The notes below the pieces were generated by a model. It saw only the letters and a list, made by a program, of their open reading frames with translations, had not been told where the DNA came from and made no database searches. From assembly GCF_921293095.1 (NCBI RefSeq), contig NC_060252.1:37820881-37884880 (forward strand): DNA of 64,000 nucleotides, in the 5' to 3' direction. How positions within the stretch are numbered: position 1 is the first letter of the stretch; every line of letters starts with the position of its first letter. The position numbers and the translations under genes were made by a program. The stretch is from Ischnura elegans (Eukaryota > Arthropoda > Insecta > Odonata > Coenagrionidae). Positions 35,326-48,002 of the stretch are shown piece by piece.

Positions 35326-37026
35326 ACACGAGTTATTGAGCTTTAAACATCACTTGGAAACTTTTTACGAAAACTCGCGAAGGGTTGAAAGGCTGATCAC
35401 TTCACTTGAGGCCATAAACGATCGTTCGGATATTAATAAAAATTACTTTCTCTATCCTGCTCATCAAAATCATCATCCTTTCTCATATTTCTACGTATAT
35501 TCGACCCGTCAACCTCTTACAGAAGTGTACTATAAATTAACCCACCATGGGAAGCATTTTATCGTTTGCCATCCTCCCTGTCCGTCGGCACCTTATTCAT
35601 TCTCACCACCGGCCTAATCTCTGTTACTTCTAAGGCTAATTTTATTATATTTTTCTTTCGCTTAACTCCAAGTGATCAAAATATTCCATTCCCAATTTTT
35701 CTATGATAATAAAATTTACTTTACATTCCGGCAGTTTTTAGAATATTAACTATCTCTACATCGTCCCTTTTTCTAACGCATTTTCCTAATTTGCTAGTTT
35801 TTCTCGTCTTAGTGAATTCGTACCTAATAATAAATCCATTTATCCTCCGTTAATATTAAGCTATAATTGCGCGCTTTATTACAGAGAACTTCACGAATGA
35901 AGTTCCATTAAGAAGATTTTCTAATTACTCGGCCATAAGTATGTTGGGTCAAATGCCGGAAAATTGTCTCTTTTAATTTCCCTCCTTAAATATAATACTT
36001 ACAAGGTATTCGGTGACATTTATGCAGTGCTTAATCATGCTTCTTTTAGCAAATTTTCGTTGACTGTGAGCATTCATCATATTATAGTAATACATTTTTA
36101 TTATTTTTTATTGGATAGTTAAGTAATTTCTTATTTTAATCAGGCTCAATGTAATAAATTTTGGTTGGCATTGGAGCAAGATAGGTTAAGTTTTTAAATA
36201 ATACGTATTAAATGAAGTGGAGGGGTAGAAGTGACCCCTTGATGGGAATTTTCAAAGCCGTAGTGTGGTTGCGGATAAGCGCAATGAATTATCCGTTGAT
36301 AATAAGTTTTTATACTTTAACAGAACATTAGGGAGTATTCTTGCATGATTTCATTATCAAAATTTAAGATAGCACCAAATATTATGCAATTTATGGTAGA
36401 ATTAATTAATGAATTGCTTATCATACTCATTACTTTGATATGCGTATTCGGTGCAAAAAGCTGTAACTCTTAATGATGTCACAATGACTGATCTGCCGTG
36501 GAAGGATATTCCCGTGAAGATATACCCCGGGCTCTATGCAATATAATTTAGAGTCAATTTTCGAGCACTGAATACTATTTTTCTCCAATCGTTAAGTCCA
36601 GCTGACAGATGCGAAGCATTTCGTGATCCCTGGGCGTACGTCTCTGTCCAATCGAAGTGGGTTTTCCCTCCAGAACCTTTGAGGTCTCCGCGATCGAACA
36701 AGTGAGGGTATTGCTTGGGCACGCGTCCAAAATTCAGAGCTGAGGAAGAGCTACTGGCGGCTGAAGATAATCGTTCGAGGGCTTAAGAATGAGATTAATT
36801 CGATGGGTGGCTCCACATCGCAAAATGTTCTCTATTGGCTTCTCTGGTGATAATACGCAGTAGATGCCAATGTAACGCAACAGGTTATATCATCATAAAA
36901 GTTTCGGATATTCATGCCAAGTTTTTTTAAAATTGAGGCGTCTTTCACTGCCCCCTAATTGTTGACGCCCTTGTTATGAATCGCATTCCATAGGCGCATG
37001 CTTGGAATAAGCCTAGTGCTCACATA
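35326..37026. other. Non-coding, nothing recognised
   Basis: AT-rich DNA. Frames at 35249-35617 (+) and 36534-36722 (-) have no motif. Confidence 0.45.
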
Positions 37027-37413
37027 GTGGAGAAAAATTATGTAATGAAATTTTAACCCATTAAAAGCTGACGCCAGCAGCAAAAAAAATTACTAATGAT
37101 GCTTAGGTCGTAAATGCACCATTTTTAAACTGCAGCAATTTTGAGCAAAACCTTCCTTTTGGCCGCGAGTCCGGCCTGTTGCCAGATGCTCTGGGCAACA
37201 CATGACTTCGAATACTTTTCCTGCCGGAGATCGCGATGCATCCAAGACATCCGGCAACAGAGCAAACTCGCGGCCAATCGGAGCGCTTGTCTCGAAAGTT
37301 TCGTCAGTTTATAAATGGTGCGTTTTCGACCTAAAAATCATTAGTAATTTTGGTTCCTGCTGGCATCAGCTAGGTATCCACGGTTAAAATTTCGTGGCGT
37401 AAATTTTCTCCAC
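37027..37413. mobile_element. Long foldback MITE (387 bp, arms about 150 bp)
   Basis: The ends are GTGGAGAAAAATTA and the complement of GTGGAGAAAATTTA. Arms pair through GAAATTTTAACC, ATTACTAATGAT, TTAGGTCG and GGCCGCGAGT, with about 75-85% identity by eye. No clear target duplication. Confidence 0.85.
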
Positions 37414-40400
37414 GTTGTATATTTACAGAGTTGTACTGCTGGTAGCATTGACAATCGGCCACGACCTTATAATGGGAAAAATTGTCTGTAGTGTGGATTG
37501 TCAGCGTGATCAGTACGATGGTGACTTTCGAAATGGACATATGGCATGCATAGCTAAGCTTCGATGGTCAATGGTTTACAGATTTTCCGCGGTCAACCAA
37601 TTTTCGATGTCACTGCGGAACTATCGTTGTAACACTATCTTGGTTTTAAAATCGAGATAAGAACTATGCTTTAACTTAACAGATTTGAATTATTAGGTTT
37701 GATTGATACCTTCAACCCAAGGAGTGTCGCCTTCGGAATTGAACTGCCAGAGTCGGCACGAATAAGAACCGTAATCATACGAGGGAATAGCGCAACGGAA
37801 AATTTACTTCTTTCACGTAAGGAAAGGAAAATTTACTTATTTAACGTAACGTAACCCGATTTGGTTTAGTGAGATTAAAACGCTATTATATTCTCACGGT
37901 CATTATATCCTGTCCTCCCAGATGAAATTTGACTGACGTTCCGAAAGTTTTATAATTTATGATGACAGATTTCTCTGCAGAAAGTGTCGCATAGATTTCT
38001 ACGTTTATGTAACTCTCTTTCCCCTGACTCTTTTCGAATATATATTTTTTTAATGGTGTGAAATCTCTCTGCGGCTTATGTAATAATGTTTCTTTGAAGT
38101 GGTAGGAAATGTGAGCGTCTTATGACTGCGGCCAATCTTGTGCACGTGAATTTGCCCCGCGTGACTGTCTGCGAGCTGAAAGGTCGTGGATTCGTTTACC
38201 GTCACGGGCAATTTCATCCGATAAAAAACTTGAGGTACATAAGCGAAACGCGTGAACTATACGATGCGTACCAAGTAAGACTTAATGTTATTGGTGGGCA
38301 TTGCGATTTGAAATCAGAACTTTGAGGTACAAGATCCGAAACGGGGAAACAATTACCTCTCCATTCTTTGTTATATTTGGTGTTTGTTTAAGCTAAATTT
38401 TTTTATATTATACATAATAAGTATGTTTATGAGCAAATATGTGCTTAAATGTTATCATAAGTTGCAGCTATCCGCTGACTTAATTTTTCATTCAATGTTC
38501 ACTATAATTTTATCGTGTTGCTTCTTGATATAGCTATTTTTGAGCTCTGATGGCGCGAATAACACTTGAGTACATGTTCGCTAAAGAATAACATGCTAAT
38601 TATTGAGCGGCCAGAACTCGAGATAAAAATAAATTATTATTTTTTAAGATTTTTATACTCTGGAAATGAGAAATAAAATGGAATTACATGCTCCAAATTA
38701 AATTACAAGTAATTTTTCTGATAGGAATATAATCCAACCACCACCTACGTCCTATACCTCCGAAAAACACTTGTCTCAATTCTTTTCTCGTGCCTAGTTT
38801 TAACCTCTGGAATTTCCTACTGCCATACGGAAAATATTGCTCTTCTCGAGCCGTTAAGAAAAGCTTTTTTATTATTACCTCAGCGATAATTCATGTAGAT
38901 AAATTATATTAGTGTTTATGGTGTTCTATCACCAGTTATCTGAATTTTTTTCTGGGTTTTCACCTCCTTTTGTTTTTTTCTGTATGTTCTCATTCTTTAC
39001 TCGGGGTAATTTTTTTCTTTGGGTGTATTTTTTGCTTTTTGTTGCAAATAGAATTGTGCAAAGTTTATTTTTATTTTTTGTTTGAACTGGAATTATTTCA
39101 TGTGTTTGTATTTGATCTTATGGGTAAACCCAGAGCATAAATGAACATTCCTTCATACTTACTTTTTATGGTCCATGAATCAATATCGCAGGTTGGCGAA
39201 TGCGATAATGGAGCTGGTTCATGGCAACCGACAACGGTCAATTCAAAAAGATTTTTTTTCACCTTCCTGTATCTTTGTCTCTTTGCCGCCTTCTTTTCAT
39301 CAAGATTCAACGGGCCCCCCTGTTGCCGCATCATTGGATTCGCAATATCTCGCCGTTCTTTCGTCATTCGCGTGGGAAGTGAACTTGAATTACCCCGCCC
39401 CATCCGGGCTAACGGAATTCTTTCGCGATATTTTTCCCGCCGGGAATAGTCTCCGCTGCGTCAAAACATTCGACTGTCTTGTGTCTTTTTCTCGGTCATC
39501 TGGTAGACTCACCTTTGGAAGACGCTAGACGATACCGAAGAATTCGTGAGGAGTTGCTTTATTTGCGTAAGTATTGTGAATAATCACAGAAATGTATTTC
39601 TATCGAGTCATAGATTATTTGTGGGTTAAAGTCAGGTTCTTCTACTGCAATCTAAGTTTCATGTGGAGAATTGGTGCATAGCACCTAAATGTTTGAACTT
39701 TCTCATTTACTCTCCTCTCCCTTCTCAATAATCGCCCTAAAAAGGTGAAATATCCAGTGGGAACAGATTTTATTCATCAAAGTTATACCGGTTAACGTAG
39801 GTTCACATGGAATGAAAACACCCAATAGTTTTACTTACGAGTCTGTAATTTGCGGAAGAGTATATCTGAAAAGACATTTTGTTGTGAGTAGGTACTTCTC
39901 GCACACTTAATTTTACCAACCATGGTTGTAACGTGGTATGAAACATGATAAATAAATCTATGCATTCCATGACAGTGAAAACTGGCTTTATATTGATGTA
40001 GGAAGTGCATATAGAAATTAAAATAAAGCATTTGCCACTTGCGATACAATTTTCAAGGTCGAGATTAGTAATCTGTCTCTCTATATCCCTCGACTAACAG
40101 CTAACTTTTTTCCGTCGCACAGGTTATTTTTTGATTCCCGCATTCCATCGTAAGTATTACGCAATGCTATTTGTCAGTGTTTCCTTCGATTTTCTACGAT
40201 TCTCAATAACATCTCCAGCGACCACCCCCACTTCAAAGCGAATGGTGGACATTGCCCTGAAAACACCTACAAGTCCACCTGTGGCTTCAAACTTGTCAAC
40301 CTCTGCGCGTCACAATGTGCGCAGTTCTTCAAATGAGCACAAAATTCATTTTCCCGAATCATTTCTTGAATAAAAATTGGAATTGAAATTATTTAAAACA

Positions 40401-41444
40401 TTAGCTCGCTTACCGGCAGTTTCGCTTGTTACGACCGTTATTCTTCACATGCGTAAAAATTCAAATGCAATCTTAACCCAATTTAAATATCCTGTTTATA
40501 ATTACTTTAGCACTGTTAGGAAAAACAAAACCTTCAATGCAATAATAAAGTTTGAAATACATTTCCTTTAATTATTTCTTTAGTAAAAAGTTAAATTGTA
40601 ATTATATAAAAAAAATATATGCTCACTTTCCGATAGCTTTGTTTATTACGACCGTTATTCGAAATTTGGCTCTCCTCCATGCAGTCCCCTTTGCCAGAAC
40701 CAATCTCCTTCATTCTCCTTTTAATTCCGCCGTTAAATCGAGCGATAGAATGGTTGGAAATATCCGCATTCCCACTAGGTAGTTCGGTTTCGTGCATCAG
40801 ATCAATTTCTGGAACATTCTTCCTGCACGGTGAGTGACTCCCTACCTCAGGGAGAAAGCGATTTTGAAAGCGAATCTTTTTCCAAAGGTGTTTTTTAGTC
40901 GGGCGGAAAATTTTTGAAGGATGCGATGGGAGAGAGGATAATGACGATTCATTAAATCGGAGAGCGAATGCGGTGCTGCCGCTCAGGAAAGAGAATTACA
41001 TAAGGATGTTTCTCGGAGGAATATAATTACATTCGAATCGATTTTGAGGTTCCGTTGAAAATTAGCGAAGAAAGCTAGGTATCCACATCTCGATCTTTTT
41101 TATTCGCTTTGTTAAAAAAATAATTTGGATGACCGCTATAATACGGTTTCTGTACAGCGACATGGATATTTTTTGACAGCGCATTGTGATGATATTGAGA
41201 GCATTAAAAGGCTAAGGGCCTATCACCAACTTTTAATTTGATGGTGATATTTCGTGGAACTTTGTCACAGAGAATGTAATTACAGACAAACTTTTTTATG
41301 GTCTATAGATTTTTATTTTTATTAAGGGAAAAAGTTGGACTTTTTGAAGCAGTATGACATTTCTGTGGCATGCTATTAGCAAAACAATAATTTATGAGTG
41401 GTAACGCATTGGGAGAAAGTTTGTTCAAAATAAATGCAAAGAAT
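37414..41444. other. Non-coding with unexplained exon-like patches
   Basis: A GC-richer patch at 39140-39568 is open on both strands and ends in TTTGC|GTAAGTATT. A short segment at 40123-40149 lies between a pyrimidine-rich acceptor (CCGTCGCACAG) and a donor (ATC|GTAAGTATT). The frame at 38122-38325 shows no motif. None could be joined to a named gene. Confidence 0.3.
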
Positions 41445-42107
41445 CAGGGGCGGATCCAGGATTTTTTCTGGGGGGGGGTCAGGTTTTCTGGGGTGGGCAC
41501 AGAGGTCATGCAAGTCAAACGGTCTTCTCAATATTTGAGATTCAAAGCAAAATACTACAATTACTGTCAGAAATATTCTCTTTATTTTAATATGAAAGTT
41601 ATTAATATGCAAATATTAATGAGTTAGATATGTAATAACGTCAGTTTTCAAACTCCTTTCCCACTTCGGCGATGGTTTTTTCGAGCGCTGACTGGCGAAT
41701 GATCTGTGACCGGCAAATCTATCTTCTTGACTTGGTATAAAGGCTTAAATTATTCAGGCTCCGTAATACGCAAAACGAAACGGACGTAATGATAACCGTT
41801 TTAAAAATCTTGTATATTTTTGAAGTGTCTGGGGGGGGCACGTGCCCCCCTAGGAGCAAAATTCGCAAAAATCTTTAAGGATAAGCAGGATTGCATTGAA
41901 AAGAAAATTTTCGACAAATTTTCTTTTAACTCACGAAAGATGACATTAGTATAAGACATTTAACTAAAATAATTTTAAAAACTAATAAAGCGCTGTTTTA
42001 TTTTTTAAATGTTGGTTTCATTCACCTTTTCTGTGCTTAAGTGGTACGACTTGAACAACCATGGCTTGCCCCCCCACCCCCTAGTTTTTATCCTGAGTAC
42101 GCCCTTG
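41445..42107. mobile_element. hAT-type MITE fragments, including family C
   Basis: The left end CAGGGGCGGATCCAGG (41445) and the right end GAGTACGCCCTTG (ending 42107) do not belong to the same family. 41822-42107 resembles family C (GTGCCCCCCTAGGAGC, then CTAGTTTTTATCCTGAG). The outer 8-bp flanks do not match, so these are likely two abutting, partly deleted elements. Confidence 0.55.
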
Positions 42108-42110
42108 TAT

Positions 42111-42340
42111 CGTGCATCACTACTCCTGGTTATGTCCTACCCAAGAAGGTTCAGAGTGCTTCATAGGATATTCATGGTGGTGGACCTTAATCAGTCGTTG
42201 TATTTTGGATGTTCATTAGAAACGCATCGTGCACTACCCCTGGCTAGATCCTACAGCGAGAAGGTTCAAAGTTTCTTCATAGGATGTGCATGGTGGTCGA
42301 CTGTATCTGTCGTTTTTATAATTAAAAATGACGTTTATAT
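42111..42340. repeat. Tandem duplication, unit about 117 bp
   Basis: CGTGCA, then CCTGG, then AGAAGGTTCA and TTCATAGGAT, then CATGGTGGT recur from 42111 and 42228. Confidence 0.8.
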
Positions 42341-45266
42341 AATTAAAATGACGTTTTGTGCCCTTCCCACTCCTTATTTATACTGTCGTTTCTCCTCGAT
42401 TACCTATCCGAACATGTATTTTTCTATTTTTTTTGTTAATTTTAATATCTGTTTTATTTGTTATGTTCGCAAAAATCGTACGAAGTGTGATGCACATGAT
42501 CGCTTACTCCATTCGCTGACGGGTAATCCGACCTCTGATATCATTTGCTTGCCATTATTTGTAAAGCCTTCAAAATTTCGAAATAAGTTTTTGTTCTCTA
42601 TTAGGGACAAAAAACACACGATACATGTCTCTTGCATATTTTACGGACATTGTAATCTCTTAAGTATACATTCCAAGTATCTGAAGTAAAAAAAGGAAAT
42701 TTAGTATGAAGCCATGTCTCTCAATGATATAGGTGATTCTAATTTCTTACAGTGGAGAAAACTTGTCAATTCTCAATTCTCCAAGAGCTTTATAATATAC
42801 GCTTTATAATATTGAATTCGTAAATATTGAACTTTGTCTGTCAATTAAGGAGGATTATTTCATCATTTCGCTAATGTTACCGAGACAAAAGTCTCTATTT
42901 CTAAAGTTTAAGATTATAAAGATCAATTTAAACTTTTCGACAGAAGAATTATAGCCTCAGAATCATAATAGCTCATTATGCCTCAATAATAAGTAAGACA
43001 TACCATGACTCACAAAAGTATATTCAGTTCATTGATTTTTTTTATACTCGAATAAATTTTGCAACCAGAAGATTTTAGAGATGCAAATACATTCATACTT
43101 CTAAAATAAGTCCTTTGTTTTGATAAATAACTCGACTATTGTTTTTTGTTGATGCTCGATATGCATACTTTATGAGAGAGTGCTAATCTCCGAGTCCTTG
43201 AGAGTTTATTGCACGAGGAAGTTACCTGTCTAGCTGCGCAGTAAGCTCGGCCCAGATATTGTGACTCACGGCCGTCATTAACCTCTTCCTTTAAGGAAAC
43301 TCGTTCCAGCACGACAAAGAGTCTTTAATGTGTGGGCGCCATTGGGTCACGAGAGGTCGTACAGATCATTATTTGCCATATTTATCGTATTGTTCGTCCC
43401 TGAATGACATTTTGTTTTCCATTCGTCATTCTTTCTTCGTTATCTCCACGTTAGTTAACGTGAGGTTTAACCAGACATTATAAAACCGGCCCTTAGTTAC
43501 ATTTCTGTTAGAATTGATTATCAAGCTTAGTCACTGTTGTCAAGTGTTGTACTTACCGCGCATTTAAACGGGCTTACAAAATTCGCCACTTGCGTCGCTG
43601 ACGGACATAATGATCCGAGTTTCACGGTGAAATAAGGTAAAACAAGGGATGTTCGCCGGAATTTATATTCCTGACGATGTGATCCAACAAATTCCTAATG
43701 TCAATGCTACTCCTCGCATTACGAACATGTTACCATAAAATATTGGAGAAAGTGAATATCATTGCACCCATAGCCACGCTACGGACATTTTTGGAAACCG
43801 ATTGAAATTCGACTGAAGTGGCAGCAGAAATCAGCCTTCTATAGGATGGAATTGGCCCCCCTCTATGCAGTCACTTTGGTTTCAATCCTTAAGGACCAAA
43901 TGGTGTGTTGCGCATTAACTTACTAAATGAATATTGATGGAGCATATTCGGCACTTCATACTCACTATGAGGTTTAGTATCGTTTTGTATTGCCATGCTA
44001 GACTTGCAAATAAAATCATCTGTATAAAATATTTCATTCATTACCAATCGCTGATCTGCAACTAATAAGTACTAAATCCCGTAGTGCGAAGTGATTATAT
44101 GTTATATATAGGTATTTAACTGGAATTTATTAAGGTAATTGCTCAATTATGTAATGGGCCATCTTTTTCGCTCATGTTTAGAAAAATACTATAGTTGACA
44201 TAGCTTTTGAGATTTGAAAACATCATCAACGAAGCCAACTAATTACAGTAGGTTATTGACTTAAATTGATCGTCGATGAAGAGATTAAATTAAAATCAGG
44301 TTACCGACTCGCACGTTGGCTCCTTATCTTGGCTACCTGGACAAATACAAACGGTGGTATTTTTTTGGTTTAATGTTGCCCCCGAGGCATGCATACTAGC
44401 GATACTTATTGCATCTGTCCGATGGATCGTTTATTATCGGACTAATGACATGCGTAACCACGCTGAAACCGATATATTTCTCCCAGATATAGGAGGACTC
44501 AGGGGATCCCCCCGTGTAATGAAAAAAATAAAGAGAAAGGAAAAGCTGTAGTCAGAATAAGTTAAATGATTCATAACCAAGGGTGTGGTCGCGCCAGAAA
44601 CTTCGTCAAATATATTATTATTCGTATACATTGAAATGTACTTTCTCTCGTTTCGTGAGATCATTTAGTCTGCACATATTTTGTTTCATCACATATAGAT
44701 GTTAGAAGGTGCCCTTCTAGAACTACGGGGTTTCTTTGGTAACCCATGCGTGCTGTTTCATGGGATGGTGACGAGGAAGGGTTGCATGACTGGTCATTCT
44801 GAGAATGTCATCCTGCGTCCAGTTGACTCCTCTTCGAAGGGGAATGCTTTGAAAGAAACTTCTCGAACTCTTTCTCTCTGGCTACCTCTTGTCCTATCTC
44901 AGTGAATGCCGTCTCATTGATTCAGTTTCTTCCTGGGAAGTTCCAGTGATACGTAGATGGGCATAGTTAGGAGCTGAGATACCACCAATATTCATTCCAT
45001 TGACGAAGTTCCAAGAACCAGTATCCTTCCCACATATTTATCAGAAGGTGGCGTCATGGATTTTAGCAGATAATCTAAATTGATATAGCTTGATAACCAT
45101 AATTTACTTCAGAAAGCGTGCTTAGTTTCGACTGAAATATTTTTAAATTATTTTTTAAATATTCCGTTGAGTTTCTTCAATTTCCGTCCTAATGTGGTAC
45201 AACTTATCTTCTAAATGAGATATTTTGGTAGGCAGTGCTGTAGCTAGGAAAAAAATTAGGCGGTAC
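42341..45266. other. Non-coding, nothing recognised
   Basis: The longest open frame of the window (42009-42689, 226 codons) starts inside a MITE, crosses the tandem duplication and is AT-driven and hydrophobic, with no motif. Frames at 44354-44905 are likewise featureless. Confidence 0.5.
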
Positions 45267-45550
45267 TCACAAAAAATCACTTAAGGAGGTTCCACATGGA
45301 CTCGTTGTGGACTTCGTTGAGTGTGTCACATTTTCGACACGCTGCGCTGTTTCTTCAGCTGATCCTCTTCCTGATCTGAGCCAAGACTGCACATAAATTT
45401 CTGGATTAAATTTTTCCAATGGCGGCCCAAAACTTCTGAGAAAAATTAATCTTCTGGTTCGTTCTACCCACAAACAGTTCCATTTTTGAGTGAGAATGTC
45501 ATTCACAGCACTAAATGCTCTTACGCATTCTGATGTGGAAATTGGAATGA
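45267..45550 (-). pseudogene. hAT transposase C-terminal (dimerisation) remnant
   Basis: The minus strand reads STSECVRAFSAVNDILT, then RNRL-like spacing, then FLRSFGPPLEKFNPEIYVQS and WLRSGRGSAEE. This is the pattern of hAT-family transposases and domesticated ZNF862-like relatives (SxSExERxFSxMN, then GPPLxxFxPxxYVxxWLxxGR). A stop lies just upstream and no N-terminal DDE or BED part is seen. It is either a dead element or the last exon of a diverged gene. Confidence 0.6.
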
Positions 45551-45827
45551 ATCATATTTGTAGTAATTTTTCAAGGTCTTTAGGTTTCATGTTCGTGTCC
45601 ACATATTCCCTGAATGTATTTTATCTGATTTAAAAAGATGGTTTAACCGTTATGCTTATAACGAGTATGGATTTTAGGCGGTACGACGCACCGGCCCAAC
45701 TATAATACTGTTGGTCGGTGAAACTAGAACCATTGATTGGTACCAGTAATGTTAGTCTCCAAATAAAGCAAACTTTTGTGTTATCGACTAATAAAATTAT
45801 TTTCAAGACTGTTATTTATCTCCATAC
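45551..45827. other. Non-coding, nothing recognised
   Basis: No frame or repeat of note. Confidence 0.4.
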
Positions 45828-45835
45828 TTGAGGGA

Positions 45836-46172
45836 CAGTGTTGCAGCGAGGGGGGGGGGGATTATGGGGGTTAAAACCCCCCCAGAGCTCAGAGAAATTT
45901 TTAAGTTTAATCCATTTTACTTAATTGTATTGCTATTGGTAATAGAATAGTTTAAGGATTAATAAAATATCCCTCAGAAAGCCGTAAAATTCACCATTTT
46001 GAACCGTTTATCTTTAAATTCCGCAATTTATTAAACTAGCACCTACCGCTTATCCTGGTAGGTATTCCATACCCCCAATCACCCCGATATTAGTTGCACC
46101 ATAGAGTAAGTACATTATTACTCTATGGTTGCACCTAAACCCCCCCAGCCTTAATTCTTAGCTGCGTCCCTG
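45836..46172 (-). mobile_element. hAT-type MITE, family B, with internal micro-insertion
   Basis: Reverse orientation: ends CAGTGTTGCAGCGAGG and TAGCTGCGTCCCTG. Flanks TTGAGGGA (45828-45835) and TTGGGGGA (46173-46180) match 7 of 8. Compared with the copy at 8187-8485 it holds an extra 35 bp at 46093-46127. Confidence 0.88.
46093..46135. mobile_element. 27-bp insertion with inverted ends and 8-bp duplication
   Basis: Direct copies of GTTGCACC (46093-46100 and 46128-46135) flank 46101-46127. With the adjacent C, the insert has inverted ends CATAGAGTAA and TTACTCTATG around an 8-nt centre. The family B copies at 3539 and 8187 lack this insert. Confidence 0.75.
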
Positions 46173-46180
46173 TTGGGGGA

Positions 46181-46933
46181 TATATGTTTTGATTGAAATA
46201 GGCAAAATAAATTGTGGCTGTTATTATCATTCATTCCCGTATCCTTTCCAGTTAAAGGATGATAGCACCTGACGATTGTGTACCCACTCATTCCCTTCAT
46301 GTTTTGAATCACCTGGATATAAATCCTGTCACTTTGATGAAGAATGCAGGGTAATATATTGCCATTAACCGTTTATGCAAATTTTTCCTTAACGCCCTAA
46401 ATAATAAGTTAAAGGGGCATTAGAGTCGCTTGGGGTCGAAAGTTCACGCGTTTGGAAGTTTCAGTGATCTCGTCCATTGGAAAGTTATCTTTTCATTTTG
46501 CTAATCAAATAATGCATATCGGAATGTTTGGTAGCCTGTAGATATGTAATCAGTGGTCCAAACTGTGAAGCATGAATCGAATTGCCTGCGTCATAGGGTG
46601 TTACCTTCTCGCTATCAAGAATTTTAAATTCCAGCCTATTTTCGACTCATTTATTGTGCTACATAGAATAGGTTTTACTTTTTTGCAGCTCTAATATAAT
46701 GGCACCATATGTGGGGTGGAAAAGGGATAAGGACTCCAAGGATAGGGATAGGCATACCGGGCAGGCGTGGATCAATGTTTCCTTTGGATCCCTTAACCCA
46801 ACCGTCCTGCCCTTCCGCCTTTAAAAACGTTCGGAAAGTTTTATTAGGCCCCTGGGTGAAAGTGCTTCCCCATTCCCTCGGGCCCTAACCTGTGCAATGC
46901 ATAATGTACGTACCTGACGATATATCCCGTATT
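46181..46933. other. Non-coding, nothing recognised
   Basis: No frame or repeat of note. Confidence 0.45.
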
Positions 46934-47252
46934 GGATCAAAACTACGGGGGGGGGGGGGGGGGGGGGGGGGGGCAAGCCGGGGTCGTTCAAGTCTTAAAA
47001 TTTTTGCACGGTAAAGGTGAATTAAACCAACATTTTACGAAAATTATAACTGCGCCTAATTTATACTATTATTTTCTTGAAAAAATTTTAGCTACATGCG
47101 TAATTCAAATATTATTTTTCACGGGTTAAAAGAAAATTGGTTGAAAACTTACGTTTCAATCCAGTTCTGATTTTCGTTAAAGACTTTTGCGATTTTTGCT
47201 TCTAAGGAGGGGGCAGCTGACCCCTCTTGCCCCCCGCTGGGTACGCCCATGC
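46934..47252 (-). mobile_element. hAT-type MITE, family C, with a 27-G run
   Basis: Reverse orientation. The right end CCGCTGGGTACGCCCATG matches family C inverted. The left part reads TTGGATCAAAACTAC, then 27 G (46947-46973), where the 26137 copy has only a short C/T tract. The left terminus is truncated or decayed. Confidence 0.65.
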
Positions 47253-47848
47253 GTATAGTATTGGTGATATCCTGTGAGCTCGGTTTTCCTCTACAGAATA
47301 GTTGGGGGCTTGTAAAAGGGCGAAACTTACTCTGTACTCATTGTTTAAATCTTATAAACCTATTTTCAATCTATATTCTGAAGTTTTGTTAAATTACTTT
47401 CTTCATTTTCAAGCTTAGTAACCTTGTCTACCCTATATCATTGTGACCACCCAGTACCCGAGGCTAATGAACATCAACGTCTCTCTGGTCGATATCTGGA
47501 AGCCTTTCATTTTGTTATTCAGGGAAGGAATTAATCGAAAGATAAACTTGCTAGCCACTCGTTATTTATTCAATAATGACTGTTTATTATTTTCAAGTTC
47601 GGGCAAAAGTCTTTATGATTGCTTCGTGAAGAATTGCTCAATAACAATTCCGTAACAGGTTGTTATTGCCACGTGTTGCGGCACCTACTCCGTATTGTCG
47701 ACGTTTATTATGAATCAATTTAGACTGCTGCTTTTTCACCATTATTGGAATCCTTTGTTAACATTCGTTTTGTTACGGCGCGATGGATATGCTTTACCAC
47801 GCTCCGCTGTAGAAGCCGCTAGAACATCTGTTCAGAACACTCCCCAGT
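47253..47848. other. Upstream region of the TCP11-like gene
   Basis: No coding content is recognised. GC content rises towards the 3' end, as expected before a promoter. Confidence 0.4.
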
Positions 47849-48002
47849 TCAGTTCGTGCCAAGCGCCAGTACACGATATTCTAAACCCCCAGTTTTTTTG
47901 CCGTTGCCCCTGGAGACAATTCATTTGGGTGTTGATTTCTGTTCTGCTGGACGACTCTACCGGTACCAGACTCCTGTAGCGAGGCGGGCGGCGGTTTACA
48001 AA
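47849..48002 (+). promoter_or_regulatory. Candidate initiator and 5' leader of the TCP11-like gene
   Basis: TCAGTTC at 47849-47855 resembles an arthropod initiator. No ATG occurs between it and the start at 48003, and the leader turns GC-rich (GCGAGGCGGGCGGCGG) just before it. The exact start site is inferred. Confidence 0.4.

Noticed and set aside
39098..39528. Three overlapping frames of 101-117 codons
   Set aside because: Mutually overlapping on both strands with no recognisable domain; kept only as an exon-like patch.
42009..42689. Longest open frame in the window (226 codons, +)
   Set aside because: It begins inside a family C MITE, crosses a 117-bp tandem duplication, is hydrophobic and AT-driven, and has no motif, splice context or start context.
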